DNA from: Symbiodinium natans
Lineage: Eukaryota; Sar; Dinophyceae; Suessiales; Symbiodiniaceae
Direction: 5' to 3'
Assembly: GCA_905221605.1 (NCBI GenBank)
Contig: CAJNDS010002801.1
Coordinates: 784,118-848,117 of the forward strand
DNA length: 64,000 bases
Each line of letters begins with the position of its first letter. Position 1 is the first letter of the stretch. This document shows, piece by piece, positions 35,101-47,100 of the stretch. A model generated the notes under the pieces. It searched no databases, was not told the origin of the DNA, and saw only the letters and a program-made list of their open reading frames with translations. A program made the position numbers and the translations under genes.

Positions 35101-38100
35101 AAACCCTAAACCGAGGTCCTCTGAAAAGAAGCTCTCCACCATGGCTGGCAGTGGTGGCAAGCAGCTCGCCACAGTCGTCATACCACCCACTAGATTCACT
35201 AGTCGTTTCTAGCCCTACAAAAACCTAAATATGTATATATGCATAATATATATATAGATATATTCCATTACATTATTTTTATCGTACCTTGTATTCTATA
35301 TTTTATTGTATCATGTTATATTGTAATACAGAGAGTATACACACATATATATATATATATATATTTTTGGTTATTTATTTCGCTGAACCCAAACCTCAAT
35401 AGTTTGGGCAGTTTTTGAAACTATGGTCCCTTCTCGGGCACCAAAACGCCAAGGCTTCGTATGATAGCGGGACCCTCTAGATGAACAACCATCCTAGACC
35501 CTGTAAACCACCCCTGTGCCCTGTAACCCCTGTAAACCCTACAAACCCTCGTAAACTCTTACAAGAACCCACGCAATATCCTTTACTTAACCCGAAACCC
35601 CGAACCCCGAGCCCGAGACTAAAACGCGTGGAAAAGCAGTCGAAGACCACAGTCTGTACAAGTAGCTAGGCCCCTCGGGATATTCTGCATGTTCCCGTGT
35701 CGGGTTTAAGAGGATCTTATTCAGGAACAAGCCAGCTCAACATTCCTCCAGCCCCTCTCCGCCGCACCCGCAACATTCCCCAAAAGATGCAAACCCCGCA
35801 GCCGAAAGCCCTAGAAGCCTTAAACCTTACAAGCCTTTCTTAAAGACAAGCCCACACTAAGCCCGAAAGCCCTGTACAACCCTTCAGCCCTACGTACGCC
35901 CCTTTCGCAAACCCTTCCTAAAAGAGCCTTTGTTCCCATCCGAAACGCTGCAAAATGCCTTGCAAGACACCTCAAACCCTAAACTTCCTTTATAATCATG
36001 CAAAGCCTTTCACACAAAGACCTTAATGAAGCCCTAGCTGCCGTATTTGAAAGACCCCCATGCAAAACCCTTCAACAAACTTAAAGCCTAAATGCACTAC
36101 TAGACCCCCATGCAAAGCCCTCCTAAAGCCGAAACCTTAAACCTTAAACCCTAAACCCTAAACCCTAAACCCTAAACCCCAAACCGCAAACAACACCTTT
36201 AAAGCCTCCTTTGCTCGGCGCCAAGGCGCGGTACGAAGAAGTGGGCCTCCGAGGCCTGGGTTCGGGGTTTACATGGGTTGGTCGCCCCGCGGTAGGGTTT
36301 AGGGTCTAGGGTCTAGAGTCTAGGGTCTAGGGTCTAGGGTCTATAGGGTTAAGGTTTAGGGTTTAGGGTTTAGGGTTTAGGGTTTAGGGTTTAGGGTTTA
36401 CCAACCCAAAAAAAGGGTACCCTCATTTTAGTATCGCTACTGGGCTGCAAAGATAGGTCTTGGGGATGTAGGGTTTTCGGGTTTCAGGGTGCAGGTTTCA
36501 GAGTTCATGGTTGTAGGGTTTTAGGGTGCTAGGTATGGTTTACTGACCATGTCAGCATGATTACTCGAGGCCCTCAACCCTAAACTCTACAATGTTTGGC
36601 ATCCTAATCATTGCCTAAGCCCTGTAAACCCTAAACGCTAATTCCGGTACCAGAATGCAAGCCCATAACTCCTAAACACTAAAATTTTGGCCAAAATGCT
36701 TACCGTATAACAACCCACCTAAACACCATGTTCTGACAACTTCACAATCAACCCTGCAGGCCCTACTGTAAGCCCCTAACACTTTCAGCCCCATATCAAT
36801 GCGGCAACTTGATTTTGAATACCCTATATAAGCCCTAAACCCTGCACCTAGTTTATGTACCCTATGCCCTAAACCCTGCACCGAGTTTAACTAAACCCTA
36901 AACCCTAAACCCTGAACCCGAAACCCTAAACCCAAAAAACCGAACTTACTTCAGCAGAGGAGGGCGCCGAGAGTGCGCGCGCCAAGAGCCTCGAGGTCTT
37001 CCAGGACCATCGGCAGAGGCCCCGGCTTTGTGTTTGGAGGGGTGGGTTTAGGGTTTAGGGTTTGGGGTTTAGGGTTTAGGGGTTTCAGGGTTTAGGGTTC
37101 AGGGCTTTCGGGGTTCGAAGCGGTTGTCGGCTTCAGGGCTTGAGGTTGCAGGGCGTAGGGCTTTCTTTTGGGACAAGCCCTCCCCCCGCCAAGAAATCCT
37201 AAGCGCTGAATACCCCCAACCTTCCGGGCAAAAGACCCTACAGGCCCTCTGTAAGCCCTGAACCCAACCCTAAACCCTAAACCCTAAACACGAAACCCTC
37301 AACTCCCTAAACACGAAACCCTAAACCCGAAACATTAACACCCTCAACTCTCCAAACCCGAAACATTCAAACCCTAACAGCTGGGCAGGGAGATCCTCGC
37401 CGACCTGAAGGAGATCGAGAGCCTCACAGACGCAGAGGACAGCAGCAAGGCACTTCCTCTTCTGGGGCTTATGGGGATTCGAGGGCTCTTTAGGGTTTAG
37501 GGTTTAGGGTTAGGGTTTAGGGTTTAGGGTTTAGGGTTTAGGGTTTAGGGTTTAGGGTTTAGGGTTTAGGGTTTAGGGTTTAGGGTTTAGGGAAGTAAGG
37601 GGGGGGGGCTTGGGTTTACAGGGTTCGGGGCTCTTACAGGCTTTTTCTTGCTGTTCAGGCCTGGCAGGGCTTTTAGATCTTGTGGGGCTTGCTGGCTTTC
37701 GTGGGACTTGTAGGGACTAGGTTGCAGGGTTTAGGTTGCCCTTATACTACAGTCCTTAATAGGGATGATAGTACCCTTATTATAAAGGACTGTTAGTAGA
37801 AGGGGAACCTCCCAAGGTTTAGAGTTCATCGGGCCATAGGGCATGCAGATTTCTTCTTGTTTTGGGATACCCCCCTCTACTTCAAAAGGTTCCAAAAATC
37901 ACCAAGTTCCAAGGTTTCCGAGAAGTGGGTTTGGCCTTAAAAGTTGAAGGCTTGAGTGGCGACGGCGGGGGGGGAGGGGGGGGAAAACTTTGAACTTTAA
38001 AAATTGAACTGACATGTTGTGGACATGTGGCTATGTGGCTGAGCTTTGTCGGTTTGCATGACTCTGCTGGATTCACTTCATCTCGACGAGCTCCAAGTGT

Positions 38101-41100
38101 AGGGTTATGGGGTTCCCAGGGCTCATTGAGTGGACGATGCCCCGGTCCCCAGCGAACGGAAGTTTTCCTTCTTGTGTTTGCGTCGTGATCAACGCCCCCT
38201 CCCCCCCCCTCCCCCAAAAAACAAATAGATAATATTAAACAAAGAGCACAAAAGGATTGGACGCAAAACCGGCCCCGTCAAAGAAAACGCGTTGCTTCCA
38301 TGACTTGGTTGTTTGACGAGACCTTGTGACGCTTCATTCGCTGGGTAACCCTAAACCCTAAACCCTAAGCCCTAAACCCTAAACCCTAAACCTCGAATTA
38401 AGAGCTTTCAAGGCCAAGAAGCGAAAGGGAGAGGAGCCGGCGCTGGCGATCGACCTCCCGCAGCTGTACATGTGGCTGTGCCAGCAGCAAGCACCAAACC
38501 CGAAACCCCTAAGCCCTAGATCCTGCACCCCCCCAACCACCCGTTAACCATAATAGTAGGGTATATAAGTCCCCTTTATTCAAGGGTAGTTGGGTGCAGG
38601 TAGATCCTGCACCCCGAAACCTGATCCTGTGCTTTCTTTCTGGACTGGCAGCGGAAGTCTGTCATGACATCGCGGTTTTTGCGCCCCCGGGGCCATTAGA
38701 GGCAACGACCATTCGTGTTAGGGTTTAGGGGTTTGGGGTTTAGGGGGGAGGGCTTCTAGGAGGGCCGACTAGGAAACCAGGATGAGTTTTGAACTCCCAA
38801 GGCAGGATTCAAGTGCAGAGACCCCTGCACTGGACTAGGACCCACGGTAGGGGCTTGTTCCCTTTTTTGGGGGGTCAAGGTTCCCTTTGTAAGCCCCTTT
38901 AAACCGAGAGGGGCACCCTGTTTATTCTAAAGGTTGCCCTTGGGGCTAGACCCTAAACCCTAAACCCTAAACCCTAAACCCTAAAACCTAAACCCTAAAC
39001 CCTAAACCCTAAACCCTAAAACCTAAACCCTAAACCCTAAACCCTAAGCCTAAACCCTCATCCATGGCACCCTTCGAGGCGAACCCTCTGCTTTGAGGAC
39101 TACGGGGACAGCCAGGCGGCAGCCGCGGGTGAATCGCTGGCGCAGGACCTCCTGTAGTATCGGCTATCATGGCTTGCGGGGGTGTGTAGGGGCGGGCTTC
39201 CGAAATCAGGGGTACCTCATTTTCGGTCCTTATGATAGGGGAATCCTACTATTTGGGGATCTATGTTACAGGGTTCCTTATTTGCGTGAATGTACAGGGC
39301 TCCGGCAAGATGAGTAAGTAGGGGTTTAGGGTTTAGGGCTATGGTGCGGACACTGGGGAAGCAAGATAGGTGTGTGACCGAAGCCTTTGTATACTTGCTC
39401 AACCTTTGCCCATCTTCCTTGCTAGGACGCTGGTGAGACATGTAAGGCGGCTGGGCTAGGGTATTGCGGTAGAGGAGTTTTCTTGAAGACAGTCCCTAAA
39501 CCCTAAACCCTAATCCCTAAACCCTAAACCCTACTGTAAGAGAATTGCCACGGTATTGCTCGGCTTGTTAGAGCGCAGGCCTTGTACCGGCGCCTCTGCG
39601 AGAAGCTGGGCCTCGAGCCTGGGAGCGAGGCTGCGGAGACGCTGGGCTCCGAACCTCGGGGAGTCGGCTCTGGGAACCCTTGCATTAGGGTTTAGGGTTA
39701 AGGGTTTGGGGTGTAGGTTTTAGGGTTTAGGGCCAGGGTTTAGGGTTTAGGGTTTAAGTTTAGGGTTTAGGGTTTAGGGTTTAGGGTTTAGGGTGTAGGT
39801 TTTAGGGCTTAGGGTTTGGGGTTAGACTGGGGATAAGAGGATCTCATTCCTCCTTAGTTACTGATTGGGAGAAGTGGATGTCATGCAGGAGCACCTTCAC
39901 GGATTTGAGGGTCCAGCATGGAGTTGTTCTGGAGGGTATTGCTGTTGCCGTTGTGCGGATGGTTGCCAGGATGGGCTATGCAGTGGCGATTGGGCCTCCC
40001 TATGAAGGGCCGCTGTAAGGAATTATGGGGCCTTATAGGGTATCATGGATTTCCTGGCTGTGTCGTCGTCATCATCGTCGTGTCGTCTTCAGCATCCGAG
40101 CTGCTTGCACCCGGGCAGTGCTGAGGGCCAGAACTCTAGTGAGATCGAAGTCAGCAGGTTGGGGTTCAGGGTCTGGGATTCGCATTCTTATTCCGGGAAC
40201 CCAACTCAGCCCACATCTTAAACCCTAAGCCCTAAACCCGAAACCCTAAACCCGAAACCCTAAACCCCAAACCCTAAACCCTAAACGCCCCAAACCCTAA
40301 GCCCTAAGTCCTAAACCCTAAACCCTAAACCCTAAACCCTAAACCCTACCCCCATGAGCCGCAAGGATGGTGCGGCGGAGGCTGCGCGCCTTGGGGAAGG
40401 GCAAAGGTTCCAAGAGCTCCAAGAAGAAGCCGGACGCCGGTGACACCGGGCCCGAGGCTGGGGTTTAGGGCTAGGGTTTAGGGCTAGGGTTTAGGGCTAG
40501 GGTTTAGGGTTTTGGGGTTTTTGGGTTTTGGGGTTTTTGGGTTTTAGGGTTTGAGGGTTTAGGGTTTTTGGGGTTTAGGGTTTCAGGGTGTTAGGGTTTT
40601 AGGGTTTGAGGGTTCTAGGGTTTGAGGGTTTAGGGTGTTTTGGGGGTGTACGTTTATGGTATGTAGGGGCCGATGTAGGAATAGCATGGGTTTTTAGGGT
40701 GGTGTATGTTGCACTTGTACAAGGCTTGACATAGGGGCACGCCATTGGTGTCTGTCTAGGCTCCTGCTTGGGGGTTTTTACTTTTGGGAGTGTTAAAGGT
40801 TTTGTTTACTTTGTGTGGTTGTAGATGCTTCAGGTTTACAGGCTTTGCGGGGTTTCAGGGCGCTGGTGAGTACGAACTTTTTTGTTGAGTGCATGCCGCT
40901 CTGGCTTAAGGTTGCCTTTAGTGGCTTGGGGTGTTGAGCTGTACTGAAGCCCGGCGACGGAACAGTTTGATAGTTAAGTCCTGAATTTTGATCACCCCCC
41001 CCCCCCCTTCCCCCCCCCCGGAAGATGCTGAAGCCTCGAGCCCCTGAGCCGAACCCATCAGAGCCTGACGTATCCGCACATATCCGCATCGTTGAAGGTT

Positions 41101-44100
41101 CATGGATAGTCGTAAGTATTAATTACGAATTTCCCAAACATGATTTGGGGATCGGTATCCTGCAACAACCCCAAGGCACAACTACCCGTGAAGGTTCCAA
41201 GGTACGTGCTTGCCTTGACCAGGCCGCCCCCCGCCCGGCGCGCCTAGATCTCCGGGGCCTCTTCGCGCAGCCAGGGGAGGAGACGATGGAGCATGTTCTT
41301 GGAATCTGACAAGAGTTTCGGTTAGTTTCTTAGAAACAAAGTTGAATCTATATTGTTTTTGGTTCAGCCAGGGTTGTGCTTCTGGTGGGGATCTCCTCTT
41401 TGTGTTGGGGTTGGAAGGGGCGAGGATGTGGTGGCCAGAAAGCTTGTGATCCTGAAGCATACACAAGCAAAACGGCGCTCAACCTGAAAGGCGAGGGTGT
41501 TGCAGGTGGGGGTGTTGCAGCGCCAAACTCCCATAGACAGCTCTGAGCTGCCCAAGCACCCTTGAAGCCACCCCTTAAATTGCCCTAAGTCCTGAACTCT
41601 AAATTTTTGAACCCTAAACCCTAAACCCTAAACCCTAAACCCCAAACCCCAAACCCTAAATCCTAAACCCTAAACCTTAAACTCAACGGCCTCCCCAGGA
41701 GTTCGCCCGGCCGGTGCACCTGGAGCTTTGCAGCGGCTCGGGGGAGTGGCTGTGCTCGCAGGCCGCGTTAGGGCTTCTGGAGGGTTTAGGGTTTCGGGGT
41801 TTAGGGGTTTAGGGGTTTTGGGGTTTTGGGGTTTTGGGGTTTAGGGGTTCAGGGGTGTGGGGGTGTACGGGTGTAGGGGTGTAGGGGTTTAGGGGTTTAG
41901 GGGTTTAGGGGTTTAGGGTTCAGTGTTTAGGGTTCGGGGGACTTCTGGTGTCTGTGGGGTTTCTGTGATTTAGGGTGCACCTTGGTGGTGAGAGTGCAGG
42001 ATGTGCAGCAACGATCGGCAAGCAAGACGCAATCTTCAACCTGCACCCTCAACCCCCAACCCTTATTCTGTGTAAGCTGGTTTGGGGTTTAGGGTTCAGC
42101 GTTCAGGTACCTAAACCCTAAACCCTAAACCCTGAACCCTAAACCCTAAACCCTAAACCCTAAGGCCCTAAACCCTAAACCCCAAGCCCGACATCGTCCA
42201 GGCCTTGCGCGACCCCTCTGCTGACTGGCTGGCCTGCGAGCTGCGCTTCGACCGCGCCGCGCGGCGCCGTGGCAGAGCCAGAGATACGGGGGTCGTAAGG
42301 TTGAAAGCCTATACGGTCGAGCGTGACGTTTTGGTTAGTGGTTCGTTGAAGAGACTGTTGCATGTAATGGAGAATCGCGAAGTTCCTTGGCTGGAACAAC
42401 TTTCTTTTTTTGTTTTTCTGGTGTGTGAGGTTTTGGTTCGTGGTGCGTAGGAATACCGTTTTGGGTCTGACACTTTCAAGCCCCAGTCCTCGACTCAATA
42501 AACCAGACAAGGCTTCTTCTGATATCCTCAACCACAAGCCGCTGCATGCTGCTCTCTTTGGGCATCCAGTCCACCCCCTCCCCCCCTCGTTCACGTTTCG
42601 ACTTTCAGACGCCTTGCGCAAGTTCTCGACTTATCTGGGCTTTACCGACTTTTACGCGTTTCCATTTTTTGCTTTTCCACTTTTCGACTTTTTGACTTCT
42701 CGACTTTTCGGGACTTTTCGATGTTTCGGAACTTTTCGGACTTTTCGCGTGAAGCTCTTGTCCAAATCCACTTTTCGACTTTTGGACTTTTCGTGTTTCT
42801 TTGTCCGTACTCCACTTGCGGCCGCGGACAACGTTTTGCAAACACAGTTTACCCTAAACCCTAAACCCTAAACCCTACTACAGCTTCTGCTGCCCCAAAG
42901 TAAGGTGCTTCCAGCGCTTCGCTCTCCGTGGCCTGGCGGGCGCCAAGGCCAACGCCGGCCTGCTGGTGGGCGATGCCAAAAGCATCCTCGAGGTGCGCTG
43001 CCGGTGAAGTTTAGGGTTTAGGGTTTAGGGTTTAGGGTTTAGGGTTTAGGGTTTAGGGTTTAGGCAGGTCTCCAGATCTTGAAGGTACCCCCAGAGGACG
43101 CATCGTTCTGATTAGAGTTGCGGGGCTCCTTCGGGGCCTTTGCATTGGGGTGCTAGGGCGTAGAGGATGAGGGCCGAGGGCGAAGAATTTGCAGCTCCAA
43201 CAATGCTTGTGGGGAGTGGGGAGCGGGGCTAGTCGCAACACGCGGTGTAGTCAACACTTCAGTTCACGGACGGACAGGGCCATGGCTCGATTCATGGAGA
43301 TGGCGTGTATGCTGAGTTCAGGGCTTTGAGGGTGCGGTGTTGCATATCTTTTCCAGCAGGCACACCTGGTCCCAGGGTGCGTGGCGCGGCTTTTCATCAA
43401 CCATCCGGCGCTTTGGCTGCATGGTGTCGCTGTGCCAGCGTGCTAGATGCGGAGCTTTCCTCGTTCTACCGCTTACTTCCGTCGAGCCGAAGCAGTCTAC
43501 GATCCCGAATCCCAGTGCAAGGACGGCCACAGTCACCCCAACATCTAGAGCTTTGAGATTTGGAGTCGACCCTGTAGTCAATTTCAAGAAAGCAGGTGCG
43601 CATCCTTGCTTCCACAGCATAAACCATAAGCCCTAAACCGCCAGCTAAACCGTAGGCCCGATAAACCGTTTGAGCATTTGCTTCACCTGGTTCGGTATTC
43701 GGAGGGCTTTCGGAGTGCGAAAGTCCGCTTAAAATGCATGGTCAGTTCTTCTAAGTTGGTTTAGGGGATGCGGGATAGGATTATGCCCCCCCCCCCCCCC
43801 CCCCCGGGTAGCTAAATCACAAGTCTAAGGCTCAGAGGGCAGAAGAAAACAAACAACAACGAAGCATCAGTTGTACCCTGTGCTTCGAAGTCGACCAGGA
43901 ACCGCCGCACCAGACCGACCTCGAGCGTGCGGCAAAGAGTGGTGAAGACCGGGAGGCAGCAGCAACATGCAGGAGCCCAAATAAACACCAATATAGCTAT
44001 GCTTTTGAATGTAAAACTATCCAAAATACAAGAGGCCAATTCCATAGGCCCCCCCCTCTCCATCAGGCATGGTTGCTATGGGTTTTGGAACTCTGGCAGG

Positions 44101-47100
44101 CAGCAAAAAGTAGGCGGTTGGGTACTCGTGGTTATGGTAGAGGTTTGAGGGTTTACGGTGATCTTGGAGGGGCTTGGATCGACCTCTATATCATATTCTC
44201 CTGTTCTAGTTCTAGTTCTAGTTCTAGTTCAACGTTGAATTCTAATCTGTTCTATTCATTGTATCATCGTGTCCGATTTTGCATTGTAGTATCTTGCTAC
44301 AAGTATCATACATAAGAAGGAAAGGGATCTCGCAAGATCTATGTTGTGTTCGGCTCCTGTTTCCTGACGTGAAGTTCAACGAATGAAAAGATAGAAAGTA
44401 CCAAATCGGTCACCGGACCCGCGTTTGAAAACTTAATGCTTTAGTTGGTGCAACAGGCCCAGGAATAGTTCGTAGCAAGAGTGTTCATCATTTAGCTGAA
44501 TTCAGTGCATGTAAAGGACAATCAATCAAATGATATGTTTACGTAAGCGCACTAGTTGACCCTAGAATGAACGAAACAGATTGTAATCGTCATTTCTACA
44601 TCTTGAACAGTCGTTTTTGCTCTTTCCCCTATTTAGTTGCCTGAAGTACTTTTGATATATTACCAGGAACTATTTCCATCAGACTGTTCTAGAAACTGCG
44701 AAGCCCTAAAGATAAGCCCTCCAAACCCTCTAACTCCTTGTCAAAGCAACAAGAGACCAACCCCTAAACCCGAAAGCCTTAACCCTAATCCCTAAACCCT
44801 AAACCCCAAACACTAAACCCTAAACCCTGAACCCTGAACCCTAAACCCTAAACCCTAAACCCAAGTCAAGACAGGCTGTCCGCGGGACGGAGTCCACCCA
44901 CCTTCTCACCCTGGCCTTCCTGCGGGATGCCTGCGCCGTGGCGCTGGCCGCCGAGGCGGGCGGGCCGAAGATTCGGTTTAGGGTTTAGGGTTTAGGGTTT
45001 AGGGTTTAGGGTTTAGGGTTTAGGGTTTAGGGTTTAGGGTTTAGGGTTTAGGGTTTAGGGCTTTCCATGCTTCTAGGGTTTTGGATGGTTAGGGTGTCTG
45101 TGTGTGGCTTCTGTAGTTTTTGCATGCACAGTTCTCCAGTTTGTGGCTCCCCCTCTGGGGATCCCTGAGGATAGTATGGCCCGTACAGTGCTTCACTTGC
45201 CACCACCTGGTGTAGTAGCTTTTGGTGTATTGGCGGTCTCTGGGGTTCAGGGTTCAGTCCTGTGGACTAGATGGGTCAGGGTTTAGGGTCCTGCGCGCAG
45301 GGCACCTTGACGATTTGCACCGACAACCTCGCATACGGCCAGTGGCTCTTGAAGGCATACCCCTAAACCCTAAACCCCAAACCCTAAACCCTAAACCCTA
45401 AACCCTAAACTGTCGATCACCTTCAGGGTCTGGGCTCTTTTTTTGGGGATCGTTCTACTGACTGGGCTTGCTTCGGAAAGTAGAACTCTATGACTCTGTG
45501 GGTCGGATGGTAGAACATGTTGGACCAGCATTGAAGGGTCTAGGAAGCCTGGTCAAACCCTACCATAAGGACCCGAAGCTTGGACCTGTCCAGCAAGGAA
45601 CTATGGTCACCTTCACTTGGAGATTCATGGGCACTTGCTGGTCCAACAACAGCTATGAGAATTGGCGTGGCAAGTGGAATGTTCCTTGAATGTCTAGGGC
45701 GGATCCCGCCATATTCTTAGTTCAGGGGCGGGCTGTCCTGAGCCTTATACCCTCAACCCTAAACCCCAAACACGGCTGTACACCCTAAACCCTAACCTCT
45801 CTACCATATAACCCCCAAATGTTAAGCAATAATCTGAGAATTTGATCAATTTCTCTCTTTCTCACCCCCCATTGTTCAGCACGAATTGGAGAATTTGATC
45901 CATTTCGATCCCTGTTACCCCTCTAACCCCCCCATTGTTCAGCACGAATTGGAGAAATTGATCCAGACCCCTCTTACCCGCAAACCCCCCCATTGTTCAG
46001 CACGAATTGGAAAATTGGATCAATTTCGACCCCTCCGACCTTCATTTCGACCCCTCCGGCCCCTTTGGACCCCCATTGTTCGGCACGAATTGGAGAATTT
46101 GATCCATTTCGACAGCTCTCTGGCCCCCTGACATTTTGACCTCTCTAGCCCTCCATGGTTCAGCACGAATGAGAAATCAATAAACTTTCCATTTTCGTAA
46201 TGTTATGGGATTCTTTGGGCGGGTGGGTTTTGTTCCGTTGCCTCGACACACTGCTGGCCCTAGTACATGCTCGAACTTGAGATGCTGAACCCTAAACCCT
46301 AAACCCTAAACCCTAAACCCTAAACCCTAAACCCTAAACCCTAAACCCTAAACCCTAAACCCTAAACCCTCAATGCCAGGCCTTTGCTTCGGAGCCGCTG
46401 CAGGAACACTTTCAGGAGGCGCTGAAGGGCAAGGCAGGGAGGGGGTTCAGGGTTTTCGGGGTTGGGGTTCAGGGTTTAGGGGGGGAGGGGGGGTTGGGTT
46501 TAGGGTTTAGGGTTTAGGGTTTGGGGTTTAGGGTTTGGGGTTTGGGGTTCAGGGTGTAGGGTTCTTTAGGGCTAAGGTGGCTTGGGGTTTTAGGCTTTAG
46601 GGCGTGGAGGGCCTCAAGGGACGTCGAGGGTTTAGTATGGCTGGTGTGTCATGGGTCAAGCTCCAGACAGAGAGATGTGTACATATGTATGTATATATGT
46701 ATACACTAATATGCACTTCATTCTATCTATATACGTATGTTTATTCATTTATTTTCTTGCATACATGCATATATACATGTATACGTATATATATATATAT
46801 ATGTATACGTATATTATGTATGAGGCTCGCGAATCAAGAAGCCCACCATGCAGTGAGACTGCTGCGCAGGCCTTTAAGGAGAACCTCGCGGCCGAGGAGC
46901 GGGGCTTCAAGCTGCGAAGCCAGCCCCCGCCCTGCGAGGCCCTTAAAACCATATAAACCCTGCCCTAAACCCTCCCTAAACCCTAAACCCTAAACCCTAA
47001 ACCCTAAGCCCTAAGCCCTAAGCCCTAAGCCCTAAGCCCTAAGCCCTAAGCCCTAAGCCCTAAGCCCTAAACCCAACTGACTGACAGCACTTTGGGGGGA

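Larger units (their letters stand above)
34318..40428 (+). other. Helical linker between PPR and methyltransferase
   Basis: Exons read ASAVKRARKILAREGEHFG; SEKKLSTMAGSGGKQLAT; ARYEEVGLRGL; ESARAKSLEVFQDHRQ; LGREILADLKEIESL; KKRKGEEPALAI then QLYMWLCQQQ; DYGDSQAAAAGESLAQDLL; YRRLCEKLGLEPGSEAAE; ARLGEGQRFQELQEE. Charged, Leu-rich helices predominate. Every junction from 33244 to 41699 joins in a consistent phase in the model, though the donor of exon 35116 could also be at 35173. I recognise no named domain here. Confidence 0.65.

Noticed and set aside
42605-42845. Minus-strand Lys/Ser-rich frame
   Set aside because: Reverse complement of the ACTTTTCG repeat.
44195-44700. Possible structured RNA gene in a low-GC intron stretch
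   Set aside because: I could not find a cloverleaf, box C/D or box H/ACA arrangement by eye. A covariance-model scan would be needed.
45815-46190. CRISPR-like array
   Set aside because: Units are long and imperfect, spacers are degenerate versions of the unit rather than unique, and the genome is eukaryotic.
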